NCBI RefSeq assembly: GCF_039939195.1
Contig: NZ_JBDUUH010000005.1
Span: forward strand, 186,001 to 250,000
Reading direction: 5' to 3'
DNA from: Foliimonas ilicis
GTDB taxonomy: Bacteria; Pseudomonadota; Alphaproteobacteria; Rhizobiales; Rhizobiaceae
Length of the DNA stretch: 64,000 nucleotides
Shown here: positions 1 to 8,621 of the stretch, piece by piece
Numbering within the stretch: the first letter of the stretch is position 1
Layout: every line of letters starts with the position of its first letter
Translations under genes and position numbers: made by a program
Notes under the pieces: generated by a model
Databases searched by the model: none
What the model was told of the DNA's origin: nothing
Seen by the model: only the letters and a program-made list of their open reading frames with translations

Positions 1-702
1 TTCGCGGACCCGGGATACAAGGATGTTCCCGGCATGGCGCAACTTGGCTTTCCCTTCGCTGACGTTGCCTTCGATGGAACGGCAGAGATCGGTAAGCTCG
101 ACGGCACCGGCGGACGGATCGATGCGGCGACCGTTAAGGAGCAGATTCTTTATGAGATCCACGATCCGGCGCTGTACTTCCAGCCTGATGTCGTGGCGGA
201 TTTCAGCCGGGTATCCGTCGCTGAAACCGGCCCCGACCGGGTCCGTGTCTCGGGCGCTTGCGGTTCGCCGCGCAGCGGGACACTAAAGGTCTCCGTCAGC
301 TATCACGACGGCTATGTCGGCGAGGGGCAGATTTCCTATGCCGGACCGGGCGCGGTGGCGCGTGGAAGACTGGCGCTTGAGATTGTGCGGGAGCGGCTTG
401 CCAACGCGTCGGCTCTCAAAGATGCGCGATACGAGCTGATCGGTGTCGACTCCCTGCATGGCACGAAATTCGGCCAAGACAGGGATCCGTACGAGGTGCG
501 TGCGCGCGTCGTTGCACGGGCAGCGGCCCGCGTCGATGCCGAACGCATCGGCAACGAAGTGGAAGCGCTTTACACCAATGGCCCGGCTGGCGGCGGCGGT
601 GCGTTCAAGTCCGTTCGCCAGGCCGTTGCTCTGGCCTCGGCTCTCATTGATGAAAGTCTGGCGACGCCGACCGTTACCCTGCTGCAGGGAGAGTTCGCAT
701 GA
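1..702 (+). CDS. AtuA-family (DUF1446) protein, C-terminal part, 5' end outside window
   Basis: The frame is open from base 1, so this is the C-terminal part (about 233 residues) of a longer protein; a full AtuA-type protein is about 450 residues. The stretch reading NLxFPxADV...GTGG...QxLYEIHDPxxYxxPDVV matches the AtuA/DUF1446 family. In Pseudomonas, AtuA belongs to the acyclic terpene (citronellol/geraniol) utilisation cluster, but its biochemical role is not established. It overlaps the next gene, a separate AtuA C-terminal-like subunit, by four bases (ATGA), so the two are probably translated together. Family call is good; reaction and substrate are unknown. Terpene use is not implied by this family alone. 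Confidence 0.75.
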   Translation, partial: FADPGYKDVPGMAQLGFPFADVAFDGTAEIGKLDGTGGRIDAATVKEQILYEIHDPALYFQPDVVADFSRVSVAETGPDRVRVSGACGSPRSGTLKVSVSYHDGYVGEGQISYAGPGAVARGRLALEIVRERLANASALKDARYELIGVDSLHGTKFGQDRDPYEVRARVVARAAARVDAERIGNEVEALYTNGPAGGGGAFKSVRQAVALASALIDESLATPTVTLLQGEFA

Positions 703-1031
703 TCCTTCGCGATATCGCGCATAGCCGCAGCGGCGATAAAGGCAACACCGCCAACATTTCGGTCATCGCTTACCGCGCGGAAGACTATCCGCTGCTCGTC
801 CGCACGGTCACCGCCGAGCGGGTCGCCGAACATTTCAGCGGCATCGTGCTCGGAGAAGTCGTCCGCTACGAAGTCCCGTCTCTCGCGGCGCTCAACTTCG
901 TCCTTTCGGACGCGCTGGCTGGTGGGGTCGTCGGTTCGCTCGGCCTCGACACACACGGAAAGTCCCTTGGCTCCGCCATCCTTTCGATGGAAATAGACGA
1001 ACCCCAGGAAAGATCAGGAGATCACCCATGA
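699..1031 (+). CDS. AtuA-like small C-terminal domain protein
   Basis: 110 residues. It begins with the conserved block LRDIAHSRSGDKGNTANIS, which is the start of the C-terminal domain that is fused to AtuA in some organisms and encoded separately in others. The ATG overlaps the stop of the preceding AtuA gene, and its own stop overlaps the following aldehyde dehydrogenase start, so the three are tightly coupled. The physical pairing suggests a two-subunit AtuA complex. Function is inferred only from family and neighbours. Confidence 0.75.
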   Translation: MILRDIAHSRSGDKGNTANISVIAYRAEDYPLLVRTVTAERVAEHFSGIVLGEVVRYEVPSLAALNFVLSDALAGGVVGSLGLDTHGKSLGSAILSMEIDEPQERSGDHP

Positions 1032-2509
1032 ACGTATCGGCGCGTGACACTGCGATCGTGGACCACGGTTGTCTGATTGACGGCACCTGGCGGCCGGCGG
1101 AGAGCGGCGAATGGATCGAGATGAGCGATCCTGCTGACGGGACGACGCTTGCGCGCATAGCTCGCGGCGGAGCGGCCGAGATCAACGCCGCGGTGGCAGC
1201 GGCGCGGCGCGCGCAGCCGGCCTTTACCATGCGGCCGCCCGTCGAGAGAGTCCGCATCCTCAATGCTATTGCCCGGCGCATCACTGCCGACGCCGAGCGG
1301 CTGGCCCAGATCGAGAGCCGCGACACAGGCAAGCCAATTACCCAGGCGCGCAACGATGCGGTCGCAGCGGCCCGGTTCTTCGAATTCTATGCCGGCTTGG
1401 CGGACAAGGTGCTCGGCACCTCGATACCGATGGGCAGCGACTTTGTGGATTTCACGGTGCGCGAGCCGCTGGGCGTCACAGCCCAGATCGTACCATGGAA
1501 CTACCCGCTGCAGATCGCGTGTCGAGGCATAGCGCCGGCGCTCGCTGCGGGCAACGCGATCGTGGTGAAGCCGGCCGAACTTGCTTGCCTCAGTGTTCTG
1601 GAGATCGCACGGATTTGTGAGGCCGAAGGTCTGCCTAAGGGCGTGCTCAATGTGGTTCCCGGCTACGGCGCCGAGGCCGGTGCCGCACTTGCCTCCCATC
1701 CCGATATTGATCTCGTGGTCTTCACCGGCTCCGTCGCCACCGGCAGCCAGGTAATGCAGGCCGCCGCGAAGAACATCGTCCCGGTGTTGCTGGAGCTTGG
1801 CGGCAAGTCGCCGAACATTCTGCTTGCCGATACCGAGCTCGATGCGGCGATCCCCATCATCCTCACGGCGGCCTTCCCTCATTCTGGCCAGACTTGCTCC
1901 GCCGGAACGAGGCTGCTCGTCGAGCGGCCGATCCTTGGCGAGGTGATGGACCGGCTCGCCGCGCGATTGCCGAAGCTGACGCTCGGACGCGGGCTGGACG
2001 ACCCTGATCTTGGTCCTCTGGTCAGTGCCGAACAGCGGCGCAAAGTGGAAGATTACATTTCCCTCGGCATGAAGGAGGGTGCGGATGTGCTGTCTGGCGG
2101 TAGCTTTATTGGTGATTGCGACCACGGCGTTGGTCACTTTGTCCGCCCCACTGTGCTTTCGCTCGACACTGCGGATGCACGGGTCGCGCGCGAGGAGATT
2201 TTCGGCCCGGTGCTGACGGTCCTGCCGTTCGATACGTTGGACGAGGCCGAGACGATAGCGAATGCCACGGAATACGGTCTCGTGGCCGGCGTATGGGGGC
2301 GGGATATCGGCCGTCTGCATCGGCTCGCCCAGAGAGTCCGCTCCGGACAGGTCTTCATCAACTGCTACGGAGCAGGGGGCGGCGTGGAGATTCCTTTCGG
2401 CGGCACGCGCAAGTCCGGCTTTGGCCGGGAGAAGGGCGTTGAGGCGATTGCGTCCTACACGCAGGTCAAGAATGTCTGTCTGCGCGTCGACCTCCCGGCG
2501 GAGGGCTGA
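1028..2509 (+). CDS. NAD(P)-dependent aldehyde dehydrogenase
   Basis: 493 residues, the usual length for the ALDH superfamily. It oxidises an aldehyde to the acid in the cytoplasm. Visible motifs are the cofactor-binding VPWNYPL near residue 157, FTGS in the Rossmann region, the general base in LELGGK (E256) and the catalytic cysteine in GQTCSAG (C290), followed by EEIFGPV near 390. It most resembles betaine/gamma-aminobutyraldehyde-type ALDHs, but the substrate cannot be assigned. It overlaps the AtuA small gene by four bases and is followed four bases later by an iron alcohol dehydrogenase. The pair could convert an alcohol through an aldehyde to an acid. Confidence 0.93.
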   Translation: MNVSARDTAIVDHGCLIDGTWRPAESGEWIEMSDPADGTTLARIARGGAAEINAAVAAARRAQPAFTMRPPVERVRILNAIARRITADAERLAQIESRDTGKPITQARNDAVAAARFFEFYAGLADKVLGTSIPMGSDFVDFTVREPLGVTAQIVPWNYPLQIACRGIAPALAAGNAIVVKPAELACLSVLEIARICEAEGLPKGVLNVVPGYGAEAGAALASHPDIDLVVFTGSVATGSQVMQAAAKNIVPVLLELGGKSPNILLADTELDAAIPIILTAAFPHSGQTCSAGTRLLVERPILGEVMDRLAARLPKLTLGRGLDDPDLGPLVSAEQRRKVEDYISLGMKEGADVLSGGSFIGDCDHGVGHFVRPTVLSLDTADARVAREEIFGPVLTVLPFDTLDEAETIANATEYGLVAGVWGRDIGRLHRLAQRVRSGQVFINCYGAGGGVEIPFGGTRKSGFGREKGVEAIASYTQVKNVCLRVDLPAEG

Positions 2510-2513
2510 TCCC

Positions 2514-3665
2514 ATGGCTGGTATCGCTGAGTTCGGTATCCCTACGCGTATCCATTTCGGCATTGGCGCCCGTGACCGGATTGCCGGTATCGTCGCCGCG
2601 CGGAGCTTCCGCCGCGTGCTGCTCATCTGCGATCCGGCATTGCTCGGCGGCGAAATCTACGACGCAGTCATCGGCAATTTGAAGGGTGTCGAGACCGCCC
2701 TGTTTTCGGGCATAGACCCTGAGCCGAAGGACAAGAACGTCGTGGCCGGGTTCGATGTCTGCCGGTCCCATGATGCCGATGCGATTGTCGTTCTTGGCGG
2801 TGGCAGCGCCATCGACGTTGCAAAGGCGGTCGCCATTCTCGCCACCAATGGCGGTGTCATCTCCGACTACGAAGGCGACCAGAGATTTTCGACGCCACCA
2901 CTGCCGATCATCGCTATACCGTCGACAGCCGGGACGGGCTCGGAGGTATCGGGTGCCGCCGTGATCTCCGACACTGTACGCAACGTGAAGATGGCGATCC
3001 GCCATCCCCTCTATGGGCCGACCGCCTATGCCGTGCTCGATCCGCTCGCCATCCGTACCACGCCGCACAAGGTCGGCGTCTATTCGGGCATTGATGCGTT
3101 CGTCCACGCGCTTGAATCGTATGTGTCGAAACTTGCCAATCCGCTGACCGACGCGATCAACCTTCATGCCATGCGCCTGATCTCCGGCAACATCCGTGCC
3201 TATATTGCCGATCCGGCGAATGAGGAAGCGGCGCTGAACATGCTGTGCGGCTCGTCGATGGCCGCGATGTCCTTCGGCATCACGGGTACCGGCAATGTCC
3301 ACTGCATGGCCATGTCGCTCGGCGGCTTTCACGCAGTGCCGCACGGGTTGGCGATCTCGCTGATCCTTCCACATGTGGCCGCCTTCAATCTTCCAGCCGT
3401 TCCGAACCGGTTCGCCAATGTCGCCCGCGCCATGGGCGAGAATGTCGACAACCTGTTCGATGAAGAGGCTGGCGCGAAGGCGCTCGATGCGATCGGCCGA
3501 ATGTGCGGCGATCTCGGCATCCCCTCCGGCCTGCGCGAGGTCGGAGTGGTGCCGGAGACGCTGCCCATGGCAGCCGATCGCTGCTTCGAGATCAACTACA
3601 ACCGCTGGAATCCCCGTTTCACCACGCGTGACGAATATTTCGATCTCTTCGAGCGCGCCATGTGA
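2514..3665 (+). CDS. iron-containing alcohol dehydrogenase
   Basis: 383 residues from the ATG four bases after the ALDH stop. Group III Fe-ADH features are clear: VVLGGGSAIDVAKA near residue 95 for NAD binding, PSTAGTGSE, and metal ligands D194 and H198 in GIDAFVHALES, H263 in NVHCMAM and H277 in VPHG. Four residues after H263, where FucO-like enzymes have a second-shell histidine, this protein has methionine. It probably interconverts an alcohol and an aldehyde for the adjacent ALDH. The substrate is unknown. Confidence 0.92.
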   Translation: MAGIAEFGIPTRIHFGIGARDRIAGIVAARSFRRVLLICDPALLGGEIYDAVIGNLKGVETALFSGIDPEPKDKNVVAGFDVCRSHDADAIVVLGGGSAIDVAKAVAILATNGGVISDYEGDQRFSTPPLPIIAIPSTAGTGSEVSGAAVISDTVRNVKMAIRHPLYGPTAYAVLDPLAIRTTPHKVGVYSGIDAFVHALESYVSKLANPLTDAINLHAMRLISGNIRAYIADPANEEAALNMLCGSSMAAMSFGITGTGNVHCMAMSLGGFHAVPHGLAISLILPHVAAFNLPAVPNRFANVARAMGENVDNLFDEEAGAKALDAIGRMCGDLGIPSGLREVGVVPETLPMAADRCFEINYNRWNPRFTTRDEYFDLFERAM

Positions 3666-3709
3666 GGCGTACGCGAAATTTCACAATGGGCAACAAGGAG
3701 GAAACGTCC

Positions 3710-4750
3710 ATGAAATTCAGATATACGCTTACCGCAGGCCTCGCCTTAGCGCTGCTTGGCACTAAAACTTCATGGGCGGAAACACTCGACGTCGCCTCGA
3801 CCTATCCGAAGAACATGCCGTTCCTTGGCGAAAGCGCCGAGGTGCTGGCAAAGAACGTCGAGATCGTCACTGGCGGAGCACTGAAGCTCACGATTCATGG
3901 TGCCGGTGATCTGGTGCCGCCGCTGGACGTTCTGCCGCAAGTAAGTTCCGGGGCCATTCCTGCGGGCTGGGACTGGATCGGCTACTGGGGCGGAACCCTC
4001 CCTGTGACCAGCCTTGCCGGCGCGATGCCGTTCGGCCTCAGCCCCGCCGAATTCGTCGGCTGGATGTGGGAAGGCGGCGGCATGGAAATTGTCCAGAAGG
4101 CGTATGATCCGCTGAACGTGAAGTTCCTGCCTTGCTCGGTCACTGCTCCCGAACCTGGCGGGTGGTTCAATAAGGAGATCAACTCCGTCGAAGACCTGCG
4201 AGGACTGCGCATGCGCATCTCGGGACTTGGCGGCCAAGCCCTCAATAGACTCGGCGCGTCCACGCAGATGATCCCGGCAGGAGAACTCTACGTGGCACTC
4301 GAGCGTGGTAGAATCGACGCCACCGAGTTCTCGCTACCTTCGATCGACAAATCCCTCGGCTTCGCCCAGATCGCGAAATACTACTACTTCCCCGGCTGGC
4401 ACCAGCCCGCAAGCTGGAACAGCTTCATCATCAACATGGATGTGTGGAACGGCTTCGACGAAACGACTCGCAACGCTGTCACCATCGCATGTCAGGCTAC
4501 CGTAGCGTGGTCGCTGGCAGCGGGGCCGCAGCCGCAGCCCGACGTCATCGAGGAGTTTAAGGAAAAGGGCGTGGAGGTGCGGCGCTTCCCCGACAACGTG
4601 CTCTTGGCGCTGCGCGAAGCCTCGACTGCCGTTCTCGAGGAAGAGGCCGCGAAGGATGCCGTGTTCAAGGAAGCCTATGAATCGATGATGGCTTATGCCG
4701 AGAAATCCAGGACATGGACCGATCTGCAAGTCCTGCCGGTTTCCGAGTGA
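3710..4750 (+). CDS. TRAP transporter solute-binding protein, DctP type
   Basis: 346 residues. The ATG at 3710 is chosen because AAGGAGG lies just upstream and the protein then starts with a clean signal peptide (MKFRYTLTAGLALALL...SWA, cleavage near residue 23). The rest has the DctP fold pattern, with LRGLRMRISGLGGQALNRLGA near residue 165 containing the arginine that in this family contacts a substrate carboxylate. It acts in the periplasm and delivers a ligand, usually an organic acid anion, to the membrane pair encoded next. Linkage to the AtuA/ALDH/ADH genes suggests it imports their precursor. Confidence 0.92.
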   Translation: MKFRYTLTAGLALALLGTKTSWAETLDVASTYPKNMPFLGESAEVLAKNVEIVTGGALKLTIHGAGDLVPPLDVLPQVSSGAIPAGWDWIGYWGGTLPVTSLAGAMPFGLSPAEFVGWMWEGGGMEIVQKAYDPLNVKFLPCSVTAPEPGGWFNKEINSVEDLRGLRMRISGLGGQALNRLGASTQMIPAGELYVALERGRIDATEFSLPSIDKSLGFAQIAKYYYFPGWHQPASWNSFIINMDVWNGFDETTRNAVTIACQATVAWSLAAGPQPQPDVIEEFKEKGVEVRRFPDNVLLALREASTAVLEEEAAKDAVFKEAYESMMAYAEKSRTWTDLQVLPVSE

Positions 4751-5340
4751 GCGCCATCCAATCCATTGGCCTTGGGCTCGTCCGCACCGGACGGGCCCTT
4801 GCCGCTGCCGGTGCCTGGCCCGGACGGTACGTGGGTTGGCTGCTCGTTCCGCTGACTGTGCTCGTCATTGCCAGCGTCGTCGGATCGCTCCTGCGGCTGA
4901 GCGACATCGTTCGCTGGGGCGTTGACCTGCCAGTGCTGGGGACGGGCCTCAACCTGAACGGCCTCACCGAACTGCAATGGCACCTTCTGGCGGTCATCAC
5001 CATGCTGGCGCTGCCCTATGCGCTGGTCGAAAACCGGCACATCCGCGTTGATATTCTCTACGAGACGCTATCGCCAAGATCAAAGGCAGCGATCGACCTG
5101 GTCGGCGACCTCATACTGCTCCTGCCCTTCTGCATGGTGATCGGCTATCTCAGCATCAACTTCGTTGCTTTTGCCTATAAGACCGGTGAGCAATCCACCT
5201 ATGGCGGCCTCGTCGATCGGTGGGTGGTCAAATCCTTCCTGCCGCTGGGGCTCGGACTTCTCGGCCTGACGGCGGTCGGCCGGATCATCGCCGGCATCGG
5301 CACCCTCCTGGCTTCTCGATCCGAGGTAACTCATGACTGA
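4747..5340 (+). CDS. TRAP transporter small membrane subunit, DctQ type
   Basis: About 197 residues from a GTG at 4747 that overlaps the DctP stop (GTGA). An ATG at 4714 is in frame but would overlap the binding-protein gene much further. Four hydrophobic segments are visible, with the DctQ hallmark VENRHIRVDILYETL between the second and third. It forms the membrane complex with the DctM subunit encoded next, whose start overlaps this gene by eight bases. Start choice is moderately certain, family call is firm. Confidence 0.88.
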   Translation: MSAIQSIGLGLVRTGRALAAAGAWPGRYVGWLLVPLTVLVIASVVGSLLRLSDIVRWGVDLPVLGTGLNLNGLTELQWHLLAVITMLALPYALVENRHIRVDILYETLSPRSKAAIDLVGDLILLLPFCMVIGYLSINFVAFAYKTGEQSTYGGLVDRWVVKSFLPLGLGLLGLTAVGRIIAGIGTLLASRSEVTHD

Positions 5341-6676
5341 GATTCTTCTGCCACTCGGCATGGTCTTCGCCTTGATTGCGGGTATTTTCAGCGGCTATCC
5401 GGTTGCCTTCATCCTCGCCGGCACCGGCATCCTGTTCGCCTTTCTGGGCGGGATCCCTCTGGCTTTCCTGAATACGGCGTCTGCGCGCATCTTTACCGGC
5501 ACGCTGACGAACTGGATCATGCTCGCTGTCCCCCTCTTCGTCTTCATGGGGCTGATGCTCGAGAAGTCGGAGATCGCGAAGAACCTGTTGCTCAGCCTCG
5601 AACGGCTCTTTGCCGGGCGACCGGGCGGCCTGGCGCTGTCCGTCACTATGGTTGGAATCATCATGGCAGCGGCGACCGGCATCGTCGGCGCGTCGATCGT
5701 CATGCTCGGCCTCATGGCTCTGCCGGTCATGCTGAAGAACAACTATTCGATGTCGCTCGCCGCAGGAACGATCTGCTCGGCGGGGACGCTGGGGATTCTG
5801 CTTCCCCCTTCCATCATGCTGGTGCTCGTCGGAGACATACTCTCAATCTCCATAGGGGACCTGTTCATGGGCGCTGTGTTCCCCGGCCTGTTGCTGGGCG
5901 TTCTCTACCTGGTCTACATCTTCGTCGTGACGACCATCTGGCCGGAAATGGCACCGCCGGTCGTTCGGGAAGATGAATCTCCCCTGAGCCGTTCCGAGAT
6001 GGTGATGGATCTCCTGCGCAATCTCGCTGCGCCGATCGCCCTGATCTTCGGCGTTCTCGGATCGATCATCGCGGGTATCGCCACACCGACCGAAGCGGCC
6101 GCGATTGGAGCCGTGGGCGCAACGCTGTTGGCCCTTGCCACCCGGCGGCTCACCATTGCCACCTTCGTCCAGTGCATCCGTGACACGACACTGACGACGG
6201 CGATGATTCTCGCCGTGGCGATTGGCGCGACGGTGTTCAGCGCCATCTTCAAGCGGCTGGGCGGCGACAAGATGATCGCCGATGCGGTATTCTCCGTGGC
6301 TTCTGGCCCTTACGAGACGCTGTTCCTTGTTATGGCGCTGGTCTTCGTGCTGGGCTTTTTCCTCGAATGGATCGAGATCAGCTATGTCGTCCTGCCGCTG
6401 TTCGCGCCGATCATCGCCGGCTTCGACTACGGCATCGGTGGAACGGCGACAGTTTTGACTTGGTTCGCCGTGTTGGTGGCAGTCAATTTGCAGACGTCGT
6501 TTCTTACGCCGCCCTTTGGCTTCGCGCTCTTCTATTTACGAGGCATCGCTCCGCCGGAGATGGGCATCGGCCAGATTTATCGAGGGATTATTCCTTTCGT
6601 GCTGATCCAGCTTTTCGCTCTCCTCCTTTGTGTCCTCATGCCGGGAATCATCCTGTGGCTGCCGGGACTGCAATGA
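5333..6676 (+). CDS. TRAP transporter large permease subunit, DctM type
   Basis: 447 residues and about twelve hydrophobic segments, as expected for DctM, the sodium-coupled transport subunit in the inner membrane. Diagnostic stretches include GIVGASIVMLGLMALPVMLKNNY, SAGTLGILLPPSIMLVLVGD and FLTPPFGFALFYLRGIAP. It is the last gene of the operon that begins before the window. No clear terminator follows; the next 300 bases hold no supported gene. Confidence 0.93.
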   Translation: MTEILLPLGMVFALIAGIFSGYPVAFILAGTGILFAFLGGIPLAFLNTASARIFTGTLTNWIMLAVPLFVFMGLMLEKSEIAKNLLLSLERLFAGRPGGLALSVTMVGIIMAAATGIVGASIVMLGLMALPVMLKNNYSMSLAAGTICSAGTLGILLPPSIMLVLVGDILSISIGDLFMGAVFPGLLLGVLYLVYIFVVTTIWPEMAPPVVREDESPLSRSEMVMDLLRNLAAPIALIFGVLGSIIAGIATPTEAAAIGAVGATLLALATRRLTIATFVQCIRDTTLTTAMILAVAIGATVFSAIFKRLGGDKMIADAVFSVASGPYETLFLVMALVFVLGFFLEWIEISYVVLPLFAPIIAGFDYGIGGTATVLTWFAVLVAVNLQTSFLTPPFGFALFYLRGIAPPEMGIGQIYRGIIPFVLIQLFALLLCVLMPGIILWLPGLQ

Positions 6677-6998
6677 GGGGTCATTCCATCATGGCGAACG
6701 CATTATCCGGGTTGTCAGGGTCGTCGACGAGATGGGCGAACACCTCTCCCCTACTTCAGCTTTGTCCCCGCGGGTGGAGTGCTTGTGGGCGGTTTTGTAG
6801 CTGCCCCAGCAGGTTCGCGGGAGCCCCGAGCGCTCGACCCGTAGAGCTAAAGAGACCTTGGGCAGACGCAACGTCAGTCTTGGCCACCGTTACGATCGTT
6901 TTTGAATAGCTGTACGGCGGTCCAGTTGCGCAGAAGAAAAAGCTGGATCCGACAATCTAGGGATTGACCCGGACAAAGTGATCACTAATGATCACGGT
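6677..6998 (+). other. intergenic stretch with possible coding remnant
   Basis: About 320 bases between the TRAP operon and the DeoR gene. No intact gene is supported. On the minus strand two adjoining frames read like the end of a protein: one gives GDKAEVGE, the next EVFAHLVDDPDNPDNAFAMME followed by a stop at 6681-6683. A single frameshift would join them, so this could be a decayed gene end. I cannot identify the family. The last 20 bases contain the GATCA repeats listed separately. Confidence 0.3.
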
Positions 6999-7006
6999 AT
7001 GGATCA
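6978..7006. promoter_or_regulatory. GATCA repeats before the DeoR gene, possible operator
   Basis: GTGATCAC at 6978-6985 is a perfect 8-bp palindrome. TGATCAC recurs at 6989-6995 and GATCAT at 7002-7007, so GATCA occurs three times at 10 and 12 bp spacing, about one helical turn. This lies at the start of the DeoR gene and would suit autoregulation. It is a pattern observation only; DeoR operators vary widely. Confidence 0.35.
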
Positions 7007-7811
7007 TGAAGCCCGAAGAGAAGTCCGGTTTCCGCAAGAGCGCCATCGGCGGATGGGCAATTTGATCCTTGAGCGCGGCCATGTGAGCGTCGACGAACTT
7101 ATCGACCTTTTTTCCGTTTCAGGCCCTACAATACGTCGCGACCTTGCCTTTCTCGTGCAGGCTGGAATCGCCGTGCGCACGCATGGCGGCGTGACGGCTG
7201 CAAACAGGTCCGGCGGACAAGAACCGCTTTTCATGGAAAAGTTGCGCCGACAGCAGTCGGCCAAGAGTTGCATTGCAAGGGCCGCCGCGCGCCATATTCA
7301 CGATGGCATGCGGGTTGTCCTGGATTCTGGCACCACCTGCCTTGCATTGGCTCGTCTTATCGCTGGCCGTCCAGTGACGATTGTTGCGCTCGATATCAAG
7401 ACTTCGGAAGCGGTTGCAACGGGGGAAACCGAGGTCGTGGCGATCGGCGGGCGGTTGCGCAACGGCTATTTCAGCGTCGTGGGAGATGAGGCCGTGGCCG
7501 CGGTCGCCATGCAGGAGGAAGTCGACATCTTCTTTCTGTCGGCAGATGCGGTGGATCGGCAGGGCATTTCCAATGTGACGCTGGAAGAAGCGAGCGTGAA
7601 ACAGGCGGCGATTGCGCGCGCCCGCCGTACAATTCTCGTAGCAGACCACACGAAGCTCGATCTCCGCGAAAAGGCTGACGTCTGCGCCTGGGATTCAATC
7701 GATATATTCATAACCGACCGGCATCCGGCCGCCGTATCCTACGAGAATGCGGCGTCTAGGATCGAATACTGCAATCCCGATGCCGGCAAGCAAGGAACAA
7801 AGACGAAATGA
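6999..7811 (+). CDS. DeoR/GlpR family transcriptional regulator
   Basis: 270 residues from ATG 6999. A GTG at 6978 is in frame and would add seven residues, but would run through the GATCA repeats. The N-terminal helix-turn-helix has the DeoR signature (ILERGHVSVDELIDLFSVSGPTIRRDL, then RTHGGV). The C-terminal DeoRC sensor domain shows VLDSGTTCLALA and a late DHTKLD motif typical of phosphosugar-responsive members. Family knowledge suggests a repressor released by a phosphorylated sugar intermediate. It is the first gene of a ten-gene sugar-type operon, overlapping the next gene by four bases, so it very likely controls that operon and itself. Confidence 0.9.
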   Translation: MDHEARREVRFPQERHRRMGNLILERGHVSVDELIDLFSVSGPTIRRDLAFLVQAGIAVRTHGGVTAANRSGGQEPLFMEKLRRQQSAKSCIARAAARHIHDGMRVVLDSGTTCLALARLIAGRPVTIVALDIKTSEAVATGETEVVAIGGRLRNGYFSVVGDEAVAAVAMQEEVDIFFLSADAVDRQGISNVTLEEASVKQAAIARARRTILVADHTKLDLREKADVCAWDSIDIFITDRHPAAVSYENAASRIEYCNPDAGKQGTKTK

Positions 7812-8617
7812 CGAAATTCAGCGCCCTTTTCGGCAAGCGCAAGCCGGTAATTGCCATGATGCACCTTGCTCCGCTGCCGGGCACACCGCTTTATAATGCC
7901 GATGGTGGTATCGACGCCATCGTTGAGGCGGCGCGGCGGGATCTCAAGGCTCTTCAGGCGGCCGATGTGGACGCTGTCATGTTCGGCAACGAGAATGATC
8001 GCCCCTATGAATTGCAGGTCGATACGGCTTCGACGGCAACGATGGCCTATGTGATCGGTCAATTACGCAATGAGATCGAGAAGCCTTTCGGGGTGAATGT
8101 GTTGTGGGACCCGATGGCCTCCGTTGCGCTTGCTGCCGCGACGGGCGCGTCCTTCCTGCGGGAAATTCTGACCGGTACATATGCATCCGATATGGGTCCA
8201 TGGACGCCGAATGCCGGTGCTGCGATGCGCTACAGCGACCGCTTGCGGCGACCCGATCTGGTGATGATGGCGAATATATCGGCCGAATTCGCCTATTCGC
8301 TCGACCGGCGCGAGCTCCCAGACAGAGCCCGTTCGGCCGTGTTTTCCTCGATCCCCGACGCAATTCTGGTTTCCGGCACAATCACGGGTGAGGCGGCGGA
8401 AATGTCGGACCTTATCGCGGTGAAGAAGGTGTTGCCGGATACAGCGGTTCTGGCAAATACCGGAGTCAAACACGCGACCGTCGCCGATGTCCTCAAGGTG
8501 GCCGATGGATGCATTGTCGGTTCCTCCTTGAAGGTGGACGGCGATACGTGGAAGGCTGTCGATGCTGAACGAGCCGCCGAATTCATGCGGCTTGCCAAGG
8601 CAGCGCGAGGAGAGTGA
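7808..8617 (+). CDS. BtpA/SgcQ family TIM-barrel protein
   Basis: 269 residues. The N-terminal MMHLAPLPGTPLY and the block DVDAVMFGNENDRPY, then FGVNVLWDP and ANTGVKHATVADVLKVADGCIVGSSLKVDG, match the BtpA family, predicted phosphate-binding TIM barrels. BtpA itself was linked to photosystem I stability in cyanobacteria; SgcQ is the E. coli member in the sgc sugar locus. The enzymatic role is not established. Here it sits between a DeoR regulator and a sugar permease, so a role in sugar-phosphate metabolism (epimerase or aldolase-like) is inferred. The start overlaps the DeoR stop. Confidence 0.88.
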   Translation: MTKFSALFGKRKPVIAMMHLAPLPGTPLYNADGGIDAIVEAARRDLKALQAADVDAVMFGNENDRPYELQVDTASTATMAYVIGQLRNEIEKPFGVNVLWDPMASVALAAATGASFLREILTGTYASDMGPWTPNAGAAMRYSDRLRRPDLVMMANISAEFAYSLDRRELPDRARSAVFSSIPDAILVSGTITGEAAEMSDLIAVKKVLPDTAVLANTGVKHATVADVLKVADGCIVGSSLKVDGDTWKAVDAERAAEFMRLAKAARGE

Positions 8618-8621
8618 GCGC

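Noticed and set aside
1022..2626. 534-codon minus-strand open frame
   Set aside because: Antisense to the clear aldehyde dehydrogenase and Fe-ADH genes; composition is that of a high-GC shadow frame with no family motif.
6367..6909. 180-codon plus-strand open frame running past the DctM gene
   Set aside because: Overlaps the end of DctM in another frame; its tail runs into non-coding sequence and matches no family.
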